Below, piece by piece: positions 1-7,662 of a DNA stretch of 50,640 nucleotides (its first letter is position 1; every line of letters begins with the position of its first letter). The notes under the pieces are model-generated. The model did no database searches and was not told the origin of the DNA. It worked only from the letters and a program-made list of their open reading frames with translations. Both the position numbers and the translations under genes were made by a program. Source of the stretch: Candidatus Cloacimonadota bacterium (GTDB lineage Bacteria; Cloacimonadota; Cloacimonadia; Cloacimonadales; WRIO01). The stretch spans positions 1 to 50,640 of the forward strand of contig WRLO01000016.1 of the NCBI GenBank assembly GCA_009777575.1, read 5' to 3'.

Positions 1-41
1 ATGTCCTGCTCATCGTCTACTACTAAAATATTACTCTTCAT
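1..41 (-). CDS. Response regulator, N-terminus only (runs off the window)
   Basis: Reading leftward from an ATG at 41-39 the codons give MKSNILVVDDEQD before the window ends. The hydrophobic strand ILVV followed by DDE is the start of a response-regulator receiver domain (beta-1 strand plus the acidic pocket that binds Mg2+ next to the phosphorylated Asp). An AGGA ribosome site lies 5 bases upstream of the ATG, and a good promoter lies further upstream (81-108). The output domain is outside the window, so its class cannot be seen. An NtrC-type regulator would fit the sigma-54 promoter found at 33666, but that is only a guess. Confidence 0.75.
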   Translation of the reverse strand, partial: MKSNILVVDDEQD

Positions 42-78
42 ATTAATCCTACATTGAATAAAATCATTGTTTATTGAA

Positions 79-108
79 CCATTTATATTTTAAGTGCTTT
101 TCTGTCAA
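79..108 (-). promoter_or_regulatory. Sigma-70-type promoter for the response regulator
   Basis: On the minus strand, TTGACA (108-103) is followed by 16 bases, then ATAAAT (86-81) and GG. This is the same architecture as the promoters in front of the two tRNA units. The predicted transcript starts near 74, about 33 bases before the start codon at 41. Confidence 0.6.
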
Positions 109-140
109 GTGTTTTTTGAAAAACCGAATTTAGAAACTTC

Positions 141-169
141 TTGACATAAAAGCCTCAAGAAAAAAAATG
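141..169 (+). promoter_or_regulatory. Sigma-70-type promoter for nadE
   Basis: TTGACA (141-146), 16 bases, AAAAAT (163-168), then G. The spacing and -10 sequence match the tRNA promoters in this window. The expected start near 176 would give a leader of about 175 bases to nadE, and most of that leader is the inverted-repeat element at 189-316. Confidence 0.6.
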
Positions 170-188
170 TTCCTTGAAGTGTGTTGTG

Positions 189-316
189 TATAGCTATTCC
201 ACTTGACATTCGTCGATAAATCGTAGAGGTAGGACTGACCCCTACCCGCCTTAATACTGGCAACCGCAAGGGTTGCCCCTACAATATTCTGGTTAATGTC
301 CAGTGGAAAAGCTATA
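189..316. repeat. MITE-like element with 22-bp inverted ends
   Basis: The left end (TATAGCTATTCCACTTGACA, 189-208) and the inverted right end (295-316) match at about 19 of 22 positions. Inside are two further G/C-rich snapback stretches (around 227-245 and 268-288), unlike the AT-rich surroundings. There is no coding capacity. It lies between the promoter at 141 and nadE, so it would be transcribed as a strongly folded leader. No second copy was found in this window. Confidence 0.6.
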
Positions 317-352
317 ATAAAAAATGAGTCAATTTTAAAAGGAGATTTATAG

Positions 353-1174
353 ATGAGGTTTTTAAACATATATGAAGAAATAAGAATTATCAAAAATTTT
401 ATCGTTGATACAGTAAAAAATGCTGGTTTTGAAAAAGTGATTTTAGGCTTGTCTGGCGGTCTTGATTCTGCTGTAGTAGCAGCTTTGTGTAAAATTGCTC
501 TAGGAGAAAACTCCGTTTTGGGTGTGATGATGCCTTATAAAAATAGTCATCCAGATAGTTTGAAGCATGCTAAACAAGTTTCAGAATTATTAGGAATATC
601 TTATGAAATAATAACAATTTCTGACATAGTAGATAGTTATTTTTTCAATAATAAAACACAAATTTCAGATGATAGTCCTCCAGAATCTAAAACAGAAATA
701 GAAGTAGGTTTGCTTCGATTAGGAAATTTTATGGCACGGACCAGAATGAGCATTTTATATGATTTATCATCAAAAAACAAAGCACTCGTAGTCGGGACAA
801 GCAATAAATCTGAGATATTTACAGGCTATTGCACACAATACGGTGATAGTGCCTGTGCTTTTGAACCAATTGCTCATCTCTATAAAACAGAGGTAAAAGC
901 GTTAGCAGAAAAACTGGACATACCTCTGGAAATAATTAATAAAGAGCCTACAGCAGACCTCTGGGAAGGTCAAACAGATGAACAGGAATTAGGAATCTCA
1001 TACCCCATACTTGACACGATATTATATTCAATACTCGATGAAAAAAAAGACAAGAAAACGATTTTAAACAGCGGTATATCAGAATATAAATATGACTTGG
1101 TCATGCAAAAAATCAAAGGAAGTTCTTTTAAAAGAAAGTTACCCAACAGTATGGATAAAGTATATGAATTATGA
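353..1174 (+). CDS. nadE: NH3-dependent NAD+ synthetase
   Basis: This enzyme makes NAD+ from nicotinic acid adenine dinucleotide, ATP and ammonia, the last step of NAD synthesis in the cytoplasm. The protein has 273 residues, the usual size for the short ammonia-dependent form, and there is no glutaminase (nitrilase) domain at the N-terminus. The PP-loop ATP pyrophosphatase motif SGGLDSAV is near residues 34-41. GTSNKSE and the downstream segment EPTADLWEGQTDE are typical NadE substrate-binding motifs. The start ATG at 353 has AGGAGA 6-7 bases upstream. The next gene begins 27 bases after the stop, so the two are probably cotranscribed. NadB, from the first committed step of the pathway, is encoded far away at 40205. 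Confidence 0.93.
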   Translation: MRFLNIYEEIRIIKNFIVDTVKNAGFEKVILGLSGGLDSAVVAALCKIALGENSVLGVMMPYKNSHPDSLKHAKQVSELLGISYEIITISDIVDSYFFNNKTQISDDSPPESKTEIEVGLLRLGNFMARTRMSILYDLSSKNKALVVGTSNKSEIFTGYCTQYGDSACAFEPIAHLYKTEVKALAEKLDIPLEIINKEPTADLWEGQTDEQELGISYPILDTILYSILDEKKDKKTILNSGISEYKYDLVMQKIKGSSFKRKLPNSMDKVYEL

Positions 1175-1201
1175 TTGTATAGATTTCAGAAAGGAGAAAT
1201 A

Positions 1202-2377
1202 ATGAGTTTAAAACCCAAAAAATGTTTCAAATGCCAAACCCATAAAGGAAAAAGGTATTGTTTGAGGAAAGCTAAACATATTTGCTGGATTTGTTGTAAC
1301 GATTTTAGAGTTGAAATGAAATGCCCAACGGAATGTGAATATCATGCAGATGAAAATGAAAATTTACTAGAAAGTAGAATAAAAGCAGATAGTCTAGCAG
1401 AATATTATGATTTTATTGATAAACATACATATTATTGGCTGGTCGTCAGAGATAAATATATACCTGCGGAAAAAAAACAAGATCCAGAAGGTAAAAAAGA
1501 GATAGAAGAAGCTTTCCGGGCAATAAAAGACAGAAAATCTGCTGAGATTTATGAAAAACATCTCGGGATAAACCTAAATACAGAAGTCATGCCTTATACG
1601 AAAAGTTTTGAAGATGTTGCTATGGATTTTTTACAGTCAATAGGAATAGGCAATTGGGAACTAGTGAGATTGTTTTTTTCGCATAAAGATCCTGTCAGCA
1701 TAGAAAAATATATTGAAAGGCTGAAAAACAGAAAAGAAATCAAGGATTTAGCTTATTTAACTGTTTTATCTTCTGGAACTTCCCAAGATGGAGACATGGC
1801 ATTTAGCTCAATAGAAGTGAATTATACAAATGACTTTAGTATCATCTTAGTCAATGTAGAGGGAGACTGGAAAATAGATAATGTAATATTTGGTGAGATA
1901 AATCTGATTTATAGCGAAAATGATACTATAAAACACATAGCGCATCATTTACAAACAAAAGAGTATGATCGAGCCTTTCAATTGATTAAAAACGCAGAAG
2001 AGATTTATTATTTATCATCTGATATTCAATATAATAAAGGGTTATATTACTCACTCATGGGTGAAAATGAAAATGCTCTGAAGGCATTTGCTGAAGCTAC
2101 AGCATTGGATGTCAGTTTTTCTGAGGCTTATTTCAATCAAGCATTTATTCATCACAGTCATGGAAATGTAGATGAAGCAAAAGTCCTTTATGAAAAAGTA
2201 ATCGCTCTTCAACCCAACAATGTCAACTCATACAACAATCTTGGGACGATATATCTATTTTTAAAAGATTATGAAAAAGCAAAAAATTATTTTGAAAAAT
2301 GTCTTGAATTGGTTCCAGAATTTAAATATGCTGAAGAAAATTTGAAAAGAATAGAGGAATTGAAAAAAACAGATTAA
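1202..2377 (+). CDS. Cys-rich N-terminal domain plus TPR repeats, function unknown
   Basis: The protein has about 391 residues. The first 50 contain a dense cysteine/histidine cluster (CFKCQTHKG, CLRKAKHICWICC, CPTECEYH) that should bind zinc. The middle (about 60-250) is not recognised and includes a strand-rich stretch ending GDWKIDNVIFGEI that resembles NTF2-like folds. The C-terminus (about 260-385) has three clear tetratricopeptide repeats with the usual small/aromatic spacing (KGLYYSLMGENENALKAF, AYFNQAFIHHSHGNVDEA, SYNNLGTIYLFLKDYEKA). An upstream TTG at 1175 is open, but AAAGGAGAAATA directly before the ATG at 1202 decides the start. TPRs suggest a protein-binding scaffold. No specific role can be given. 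Confidence 0.8.
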   Translation: MSLKPKKCFKCQTHKGKRYCLRKAKHICWICCNDFRVEMKCPTECEYHADENENLLESRIKADSLAEYYDFIDKHTYYWLVVRDKYIPAEKKQDPEGKKEIEEAFRAIKDRKSAEIYEKHLGINLNTEVMPYTKSFEDVAMDFLQSIGIGNWELVRLFFSHKDPVSIEKYIERLKNRKEIKDLAYLTVLSSGTSQDGDMAFSSIEVNYTNDFSIILVNVEGDWKIDNVIFGEINLIYSENDTIKHIAHHLQTKEYDRAFQLIKNAEEIYYLSSDIQYNKGLYYSLMGENENALKAFAEATALDVSFSEAYFNQAFIHHSHGNVDEAKVLYEKVIALQPNNVNSYNNLGTIYLFLKDYEKAKNYFEKCLELVPEFKYAEENLKRIEELKKTD

Positions 2378-2428
2378 TAATGAGCTTGTGATACTAATCT
2401 TCATATAAAATAATTTTGGAGTATGTGT

Positions 2429-3556
2429 ATGTATGAAAGCAAATTTATGGAATTAGCAATCAGCCTTGCAGAGAAAGGATTTGGTTTAAGCTCTCCTAAT
2501 CCAGTAGTAGGAGCTGTCATTGTGAAAGAAGGCAGAGTGATAGGTGAAGGCTATACGCTACCTTATGGAGATGAGCATGCAGAGGTCATAGCTATCAAAA
2601 ATTGCAAAGAAGACCCCAATGGTGCTGATTTATATGTCACTCTTGAACCTTGTTCCCACTACGGAAAAACTCCACCTAGTGTCGAAGCTATCTACAAAGC
2701 AGGCATAAAAAATGTTTTTGCTGGGCTTAAAGACCCCAATCCCAAAGTAAATGGAAAAGGATTTTTTATGCTTCAAACAGCAAGAATAAATGTAGAATAC
2801 CCATTTTATGAAGACATAATAAAAAAACAACTTGAATACTATCTTTTTTGGGTCCAAACTAAAAAGCCCTTTATTATCTTGAAAAACATAAGCAGTCTTG
2901 ATGGCAAGTTAGGCACTGAAAATGGAGATCCATTGGAGCTGATGAATGAACATTCTATTGAAAGAATTGCCAAGCTCAGAGCAGAAGTAGATGCTTTTAT
3001 GACTTTTAAAAATGAGAGTATAATAAAATATTCCGAATCTCAGTCGTTGAATAGTTCACGAACCACTAATGATTGGCAAAATTTAAAACTACCTTATAAA
3101 GTAATTATTGATCATGGGCTTGATCAGGATATAGAATCAACTATTTTTCAGAATGAAAAAATAAGCAAAACTATTGTTTTCTACAACAAAAATAATAATT
3201 ATTATACTAAAATGGATATTGATCAAAATAATGGCTTAATCCTCTTCCCTATAGAAGAAAAAAATGGTTTTTTAAATATAGATGAAATCTTTTTAAAGCT
3301 CGGAGATATGAATATAGTGTCCTTTATGATTGAATCAGATACTAAAATGAATTCATATTTACTCAAAAATGGCTATGTGAATAAAATTTATTATTTAATT
3401 TCACCGAAAATTTTAGGTGGAAACAAAAATGTTTTCGATAGTCTGAATTTAACAAAAATAGAGGATCATATATATTTAGATGATATAAAAATAGAAATGT
3501 TTGAAAATGAAATTTTGATTATTGGTTATCCTAAATCAACAAAAAGCTCTTTTTGA
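2429..3556 (+). CDS. ribD: RibD-like riboflavin deaminase/reductase, apparently degenerate
   Basis: The order of domains is that of RibD: an N-terminal cytidine-deaminase-fold domain (residues about 1-145; SSPNPVVGAVIV, HAEV) and a C-terminal reductase domain (about 150-370; PFIILKNISSLDGKLGT, SPKILGG). Several functional positions are altered. The zinc motif reads EPCSHYGKTPPS where the family has a second zinc cysteine after TPP. In the reductase half the usual ITG and GxGTxxxDDPxLxxR motifs are absent, and the VEGG motif reads IESD. Either one or both activities are lost, or the protein has a new role. No other rib genes are nearby. The ATG at 2429 has TGGAG 7 bases upstream; the ATG at 2423 is too close to it. 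Confidence 0.72.
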   Translation: MYESKFMELAISLAEKGFGLSSPNPVVGAVIVKEGRVIGEGYTLPYGDEHAEVIAIKNCKEDPNGADLYVTLEPCSHYGKTPPSVEAIYKAGIKNVFAGLKDPNPKVNGKGFFMLQTARINVEYPFYEDIIKKQLEYYLFWVQTKKPFIILKNISSLDGKLGTENGDPLELMNEHSIERIAKLRAEVDAFMTFKNESIIKYSESQSLNSSRTTNDWQNLKLPYKVIIDHGLDQDIESTIFQNEKISKTIVFYNKNNNYYTKMDIDQNNGLILFPIEEKNGFLNIDEIFLKLGDMNIVSFMIESDTKMNSYLLKNGYVNKIYYLISPKILGGNKNVFDSLNLTKIEDHIYLDDIKIEMFENEILIIGYPKSTKSSF

Positions 3557-3673
3557 GGAAATCATTTTAATCTACAAAAAAAAAATAAAATTTTTAAAAC
3601 CTTTATTTGTATATAGTTATTGTTTAGATTAAGAAAAATAATTATTTTTTAGACACGAAAAATTAAAAAAGAG

Positions 3674-3703
3674 TTGACAAAAAAACAGCCTTGTTAAAAA
3701 TGG
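3674..3703 (+). promoter_or_regulatory. Promoter of tRNA-Arg(ACG)
   Basis: TTGACA (3674-3679), 16 bases, AAAAAT (3696-3701), GG. The expected transcription start (about 3709) is only 6 bases before the mature tRNA end, which supports the assignment and calibrates the motif for this genome. Confidence 0.75.
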
Positions 3704-3714
3704 CACAGAATCGC

Positions 3715-3791
3715 GCGTCCGTGGCTCAATTGGATAGAGCATCTGACTACGGATCAGAAGGTTTGGGGTTCGAATCCCTACGGACGTGCCA
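3715..3791 (+). tRNA. tRNA-Arg (anticodon ACG)
   Basis: The 77 bases fold as a full cloverleaf. The acceptor stem is GCGTCCG with CGGACGT, the D-arm GCTC/GAGC, the anticodon arm TCTGA-CTACGGA-TCAGA with ACG at the anticodon position, and the T-arm has the GGTTCGAATCC-type sequence. Discriminator G and an encoded CCA follow. It has its own promoter and terminator, so it is a single-gene unit. Confidence 0.95.
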
Positions 3792-3816
3792 GTTTCATTT
3801 CAGTTTGACTCCTAAT

Positions 3817-3842
3817 AAAGCCCCAGCAGGGGCTTTTTTTTT
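3817..3842 (+). terminator. Rho-independent terminator after tRNA-Arg
   Basis: An 8-bp stem, AAAGCCCC (3817-3824) with GGGGCTTT (3829-3836) around the loop AGCA, runs into a T-tract to 3842. It is 26 bases downstream of the tRNA. Confidence 0.9.
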
Positions 3843-3881
3843 GATGTGTTTATTTTTGGGATTGATGTAATAGTTAGAAAA

Positions 3882-4475
3882 CTACCTAAGAATCAAAAAT
3901 ATAATCATATTTAAAATTCCAACGAAGGTAAAAAAAATCAAATTGAACCAATAAAAATATTTATAGATGTGTTCTAAGAATACTTTTCTGAGAATATTTA
4001 TATCGAGTTTTAAATCAAGTAAATCAATCTTGTAATCAATCTGAAGCTCTATCATTAATCTTGGGATAACACTCCGAGTTATATGTCTAATAAGCACCCA
4101 TAAGATGCATGATATCGCTTGATTAATATTGTGTTTTACAGATTTAGGCAACCATTCATTATTCAAATTTTTCTTTATAAAAGCAAAAATCTCGTTATAG
4201 GTGTTCTTTTCAAATGATGTTAAGAAATTTACATTCCTAAAATCTTTTTTTGCATACTCAAAATACTCTTTTATTTTTTTATGCAAATATTTTATAAAGT
4301 CTTTCTTTTTTCGGTAGAATAAACCGGGTGAAAAATAAAAATGGTGTTTTCCCCATAAATATATCTTTCTTGGATAAAATAAATAAAAATGCCAAGAGTA
4401 GCTTATTAACCAGCCCAAGCTGATGTTAATCGCTACAATGATGAGGCATTTTATGATTATTATCAATATATCCAT
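3882..4475 (-). CDS. DUF445-like membrane protein
   Basis: The protein has 197 residues. An N-terminal hydrophobic helix (about 3-28) is followed by FYPRKIYLWGKHHFYFSPGL and then a basic, helix-rich region. A second hydrophobic helix closes the protein (about 172-196). The GW...YPRKI...SPGL..RKKKDF pattern after the first helix and the single C-terminal helix match the layout of the DUF445/YheB family (family consensus FRP, then TPGLIPKR), but the match is divergent. It is the last gene of a leftward set, separated from the TPM gene by about 60 bases. No function is known for the family in enough detail to assign one. Confidence 0.55.
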   Translation of the reverse strand: MDILIIIIKCLIIVAINISLGWLISYSWHFYLFYPRKIYLWGKHHFYFSPGLFYRKKKDFIKYLHKKIKEYFEYAKKDFRNVNFLTSFEKNTYNEIFAFIKKNLNNEWLPKSVKHNINQAISCILWVLIRHITRSVIPRLMIELQIDYKIDLLDLKLDINILRKVFLEHIYKYFYWFNLIFFTFVGILNMIIFLILR

Positions 4476-4507
4476 CTTAAAGCTCCTTTAATTTTTAATT
4501 ATTTATG

Positions 4508-4535
4508 TCAATCGGGACGAATGACTCTTCAGGAT
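4508..4535. repeat. Short dispersed repeat (GTCAATCGGG family), copy 1
   Basis: The stretch beginning GTCAATCGGGACGAATGACT is a near copy of 5513-5541, with a more distant relative at 16689-16713. The sequence is snapback: GTCA ... TGAC. It sits immediately behind the stop codon of the TPM gene on the minus strand. Confidence 0.5.
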
Positions 4536-5270
4536 TTAAAATCGTCTTCCTGCTCCTCCGCCACCACTGCGACCTCCTCCGAAACCACCAAAACCACCAC
4601 TCATACCACCTCTACCGCCACCTCTGCCACCTCTTCCGAGTAAAAGCATCATCCAAACGAGTATTCTACCTCTTGTGATGATAACTAAAAAGATAAAAAT
4701 CGCAAGTAATATCAATTCAAAATAAAATTGCTCATTTGATTGTTGATGGCTGGAAACAGGGATATTACTTGGCATACCTGTTAATTCAATACCCTTTGCC
4801 TCAGCAACATAAGAAGAAAAAACTAAACCGGCATAAAACAAACCTTGATTGAAATCATTTGCAGCTAGATGGGGAATAACATACTCATCAAGCAGTTGAC
4901 CAGCAGTCCCATCAGTTAAATAACCTTCAGAACCATATCCAACTTCGATTTTAATTTCTCTTTCCTCTGTTGCGAGCAAAATAAGTATTCCTTCATCGTT
5001 TCTCGAACCAATCCCCCAAGATTCAAAAAGATCAGTTGCATAAGTATCTCTATCAAGACCTTGAAAGTCTTTGACAGCAACAACCGCAATCTCAACTCCC
5101 GTCTTTTGATTCAATTCTGTTAAAATATTGGACAAATTCGCCTTTGTTGCTGGGTCAAAAACTTCGGAGAAATCATTAACCCATCCCTGAGGTTTCGGAA
5201 ATTGGATTGTAGCCCAAATCGATGTAACTAAAAGAAATATGGTTATTAAGGCAATATTTTTTTTTGTCAT
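4536..5270 (-). CDS. TPM-domain (YgcG-type) exported membrane protein
   Basis: The protein has about 244 residues from the ATG at 5270. It starts with a signal peptide (KKNIALITIFLLVTSIWA). A TPM domain follows, about residues 22-150 (GWVNDFSEVFDP, GVEIAVVAVKDF, RNDEGILILLA, REIKIEVGYGSEGYLTD). One membrane helix comes next (about 181-205). The tail is very glycine- and arginine-rich (GGMSGGFGGFGGGRSGGGGAG), as usual in YgcG-like proteins. TPM domains have been linked to photosystem II repair in plants and to acid phosphatase activity; the bacterial role is unclear. An upstream ATG at 5312 would add 14 residues and overlap the preceding gene, and the signal peptide argues for 5270. Confidence 0.8.
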   Translation of the reverse strand: MTKKNIALITIFLLVTSIWATIQFPKPQGWVNDFSEVFDPATKANLSNILTELNQKTGVEIAVVAVKDFQGLDRDTYATDLFESWGIGSRNDEGILILLATEEREIKIEVGYGSEGYLTDGTAGQLLDEYVIPHLAANDFNQGLFYAGLVFSSYVAEAKGIELTGMPSNIPVSSHQQSNEQFYFELILLAIFIFLVIITRGRILVWMMLLLGRGGRGGGRGGMSGGFGGFGGGRSGGGGAGRRF

Positions 5271-5295
5271 ATTGAATCTATATCCTGAATAAAAC

Positions 5296-5493
5296 TCATA
5301 TCTTTCCTTCATTGTATAGTCTGATAAAATTTTCTATCGACCTATCATACTTATTTTCCTCGTTGTTGGGAAAATAACAAGCTGGCAATTGTCTTTTATT
5401 TCTATGATTTGTTAGGCATTCACAACAAAGCCCTTTTCTATCACATTGATAAGAACAATTACAATTTTTCAGATTTTTTTCTTTACATTTCAT
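5296..5493 (-). CDS. Small Cys-rich protein, DUF6485 type
   Basis: The protein has 65 residues and nine cysteines: C3, CNC, C17, CCEC, then C39 in PACYFP. The ending YDRSIENFIRLY is characteristic of a small conserved cytosolic family I recognise as DUF6485, of unknown function. The cysteine spacing (CNCSYQC...GLCCEC) suggests a metal site. Its ribosome site AAAGGAG lies inside the last codons of the upstream pseudouridine synthase gene, so the two are translationally adjacent in one leftward operon. Confidence 0.7.
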   Translation of the reverse strand: MKCKEKNLKNCNCSYQCDRKGLCCECLTNHRNKRQLPACYFPNNEENKYDRSIENFIRLYNEGKI

Positions 5494-5496
5494 TAT

Positions 5497-6636
5497 TTAC
5501 TCCTTTATTGGTGTCAATCGGGAGATTGACTCTACAGGATTTGGTATTTCATAATAAATAAATGTTTTTTTCAAAAATTCAATTGTTTTCGTAATATCTT
5601 CAGGTATATCAGCTTCTAAATAAATCTCTTTTTTGGTTCTCGGATGGATAAATTTTATTTTCCAAGCATGCAAAGCCTGTCTCTGAAGATGCTTTGTTAA
5701 AAACATTTTTATCATAGTTTGTCTATTGGGAGGACAGCTTCCAAGCGTTCTTTTCAAAGAATTATAAACATTATCACCTAAAACTGGGTGATGAATTGAT
5801 TCTAAGTGAACTCTGATTTGATGAGTTCGGCCTGTTTCAAGTTTAAGTTCAAGTAAAGCAAAATATTCCAACTCTATCATTGTTCTATAATGTGTTATAG
5901 CATCTTTTGCACTTGAATGCATAATATCGTCACTATGAATATCAACGACAGACATCTTTTTTCTATCAGTTCTGTTTCTCGAAATAGGTTTTATTATAGT
6001 TCCATTTAATGGCTCTGGAATGCCAAGACATAAACATAGATATGATTTTTCGATATTTCTATTCATAAAAAGCTGGGACATTTCAAAATGGGTTTGATTA
6101 TCTTTGGTTATTATTATCAAACCAGATGTGTCTTTATCTAATCTATGGACTATACCAGGTCTAATATAGTCATATATGTTTGATTTAGCATCAAGTTTTT
6201 CAACTATATTTGTATTCAATTCTTGAGTTTTATACTCAGAAATCATTGATAAATTTTCACCATAATGGTTCAATAAGGCATTGACTAATGTTCCTGAGCG
6301 ATTTCCTGCACCGGGATGAACTGTCATGCCAGCTGGTTTATCAATGATAGCGAGATAGTCATCTTCATATAGAATCTTCAAAGGAATATTTTCAGAGAGT
6401 AAAGACATTACATTCATATCTGAAATAATGTTTTTTTCTATTAAAACATGAACAACATCGTTTTCTTTGAGTAAAAGGCTTTTTTTATTAAAAATTTTTG
6501 AATTAACTAAAACCTTATCTTCATTAATATATTTTTCTATCAATGTCCTTGAATAGAGTATTTCGTTATTTTGCTCTTTTATAAACTTATCAAGTCTATA
6601 TTTATCAAAATTTTTATCTACTATAAACTCTATCAT
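5497..6636 (-). CDS. RluA/RluD-family RNA pseudouridine synthase
   Basis: This enzyme converts specific uridines in rRNA or tRNA to pseudouridine. It has an N-terminal S4 RNA-binding domain (about 12-68; RTLIEKYINEDKVLVNSK) and a catalytic domain with the family motif HRLDKDTSGL; catalytic Asp is near residue 167. LETGRTHQIRVHL lies in the C-terminal half. At 379 residues it is longer than usual, with an insert around residues 130-158 between HPGAG...LLNHYG and GIVHRLDKD. The start ATG overlaps the adk stop (ATGA). The C-terminal codons (NPVESISRLTP) overlap the dispersed repeat at 5513-5541. Whether it is RluD, RluC or another paralogue cannot be decided from sequence alone. Confidence 0.9.
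   Translation of the reverse strand: MIEFIVDKNFDKYRLDKFIKEQNNEILYSRTLIEKYINEDKVLVNSKIFNKKSLLLKENDVVHVLIEKNIISDMNVMSLLSENIPLKILYEDDYLAIIDKPAGMTVHPGAGNRSGTLVNALLNHYGENLSMISEYKTQELNTNIVEKLDAKSNIYDYIRPGIVHRLDKDTSGLIIITKDNQTHFEMSQLFMNRNIEKSYLCLCLGIPEPLNGTIIKPISRNRTDRKKMSVVDIHSDDIMHSSAKDAITHYRTMIELEYFALLELKLETGRTHQIRVHLESIHHPVLGDNVYNSLKRTLGSCPPNRQTMIKMFLTKHLQRQALHAWKIKFIHPRTKKEIYLEADIPEDITKTIEFLKKTFIYYEIPNPVESISRLTPIKE
5513..5541. repeat. Short dispersed repeat (GTCAATCGGG family), copy 2, inside a gene end
   Basis: GTCAATC (5513-5519) and GATTGAC (5524-5530) form a perfect 7-bp snapback around GGGA, followed by TCTACAGGATT. Copy 1 at 4508 shares most of this sequence. Here the repeat is translated as part of the C-terminus of the pseudouridine synthase. 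Confidence 0.5.
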
Positions 6637-7253
6637 TTTGCTTCTTTTACTATCATTTCATGAATTTTATCTATTTCGTTATTTGCATTAATCACAGATA
6701 ATATTCCTAAATTTTGATAATATTGATTTAATGGTTGAGTTTCTGCATGAAATAAATCAAGACGGTTTTGAATCAATTCGATTGTATCATCGGCTCTCCT
6801 AACTACAGCTCCACCGCAATTATCACAAATATTTTCTATTTTGGGAGGACGAATTTGTAAATTATAATCAAACCTACAATCACTACAAATTCTCCGTGAT
6901 AACATCCTTTCACGAGCAATATTATCTTCAAGTTCGAGATAATAAACTCTATTAACAGGATAAACATAGTTCAAATATTCAGCTTGATTTAGTGTTCTTG
7001 GGAAACCATCAAAAACATAGCCATTTCCTTTGCAAAGCATAAGTTTGCTTACTATTTCACAAACAATTTCATCTGGCACTAACCTCCCTTCCGAAATGAA
7101 GGCATGAGCTAAAACTCCCAAAGATGATTTATCTGACATATGCTTACGAAAATATTCTCCAAGGTTTACATGCTCAATATCAAAATGTTTACTCAAAAGC
7201 TTTGCTTGCGTGCCTTTACCGCTACCTTGTATACCGAGAAAAACAAAAATCAT
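6633..7253 (-). CDS. adk: Adenylate kinase
   Basis: This enzyme catalyses AMP + ATP to 2 ADP. The P-loop GIQGSGKGTQ is at residues 7-16, slightly different from the usual GPPGAGKGT. The AMP-binding part includes NLGEYFRKH and GYVFDGFPRTLNQAE. The LID has four cysteines (CSDC ... CDNC), the zinc-LID form of the enzyme. Length 206 is normal. It is the first gene of the leftward set adk - pseudouridine synthase - DUF6485 - TPM - DUF445-like. I saw no clear TTGACA promoter upstream. Confidence 0.93.
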   Translation of the reverse strand: MIFVFLGIQGSGKGTQAKLLSKHFDIEHVNLGEYFRKHMSDKSSLGVLAHAFISEGRLVPDEIVCEIVSKLMLCKGNGYVFDGFPRTLNQAEYLNYVYPVNRVYYLELEDNIARERMLSRRICSDCRFDYNLQIRPPKIENICDNCGGAVVRRADDTIELIQNRLDLFHAETQPLNQYYQNLGILSVINANNEIDKIHEMIVKEAK

Positions 7254-7404
7254 ATCTCTCCAAATAAAGTTTTTTCTTCTTTTGATTCTATCAACTATTA
7301 TAAATCAATCTCAAAATTGTCTATTATGGTTCATCACCAGTTTATATAATCATTCCATAGTGGTTTCGTCTTCATCAGCCATATAGGAAAATAATTATCC
7401 CCCC

Positions 7405-7462
7405 CATAAATGTGGGGAGACTAATGGATCGCTCATAAATATAGGGGGATTAATGGGTTGCT
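7405..7462. repeat. 29-bp tandem repeat, two units
   Basis: Units 7405-7433 and 7434-7462 both run CATAAAT..., contain AATGG and end in GCT; they differ at 6 of 29 positions. The unit starts inside a CCCC...GGGG snapback (7401-7416). Confidence 0.6.
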
Positions 7463-7498
7463 CTCCAAAAAGTATATTTTTATAAAACCATACCTTAC

Positions 7499-7572
7499 GC
7501 ACACTGAAAGTGCCTGTTCAATAGATATGAAGCTATGCGAAGAGCTCTTGAACAGACACCTTCGGTGTGTGC
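7499..7572. repeat. Long imperfect inverted repeat
   Basis: The left arm GCACACTGAAAGTGCCTGTT (from 7499) pairs with the right arm ending GGTGTGTGC at 7572; the arms are 22-24 bp with a few mismatches. Another small palindrome, AGAGCTCT (7541-7548), lies in the loop. No T-run follows on either strand, so it is not a standard terminator. Confidence 0.6.
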
Positions 7573-7662
7573 AAAGAATATTAATAATAAAATTTGACTT
7601 TTCGGACCGCACTCATTAATGGATCTATTTTCGTGTTATACAAAAAAAGAATCTATAAAAAT

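Larger units (their letters stand above)
7254..7662. other. 409-bp non-coding stretch with tandem and inverted repeats
   Basis: No credible gene is present. It contains a two-unit 29-bp tandem repeat (7405-7462) and a long imperfect inverted repeat (7499-7572), both listed separately. The latter may act as an RNA hairpin or be the remnant of a small mobile element. It separates the adk set from the MutL-like operon, both leftward. Confidence 0.6.

Noticed and set aside
130..393. Leftward 87-residue open frame before nadE
   Set aside because: It runs through the inverted-repeat element and the promoter and has no ribosome site or recognisable domain.
4536..4640. Gly/Arg-rich tail of the TPM protein as a frameshift product
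   Set aside because: Such tails are normal for YgcG-type proteins, and the frame is uninterrupted.
7405..7462. Possible CRISPR array
   Set aside because: Only two imperfect units that abut without spacers, and no cas genes in the window.
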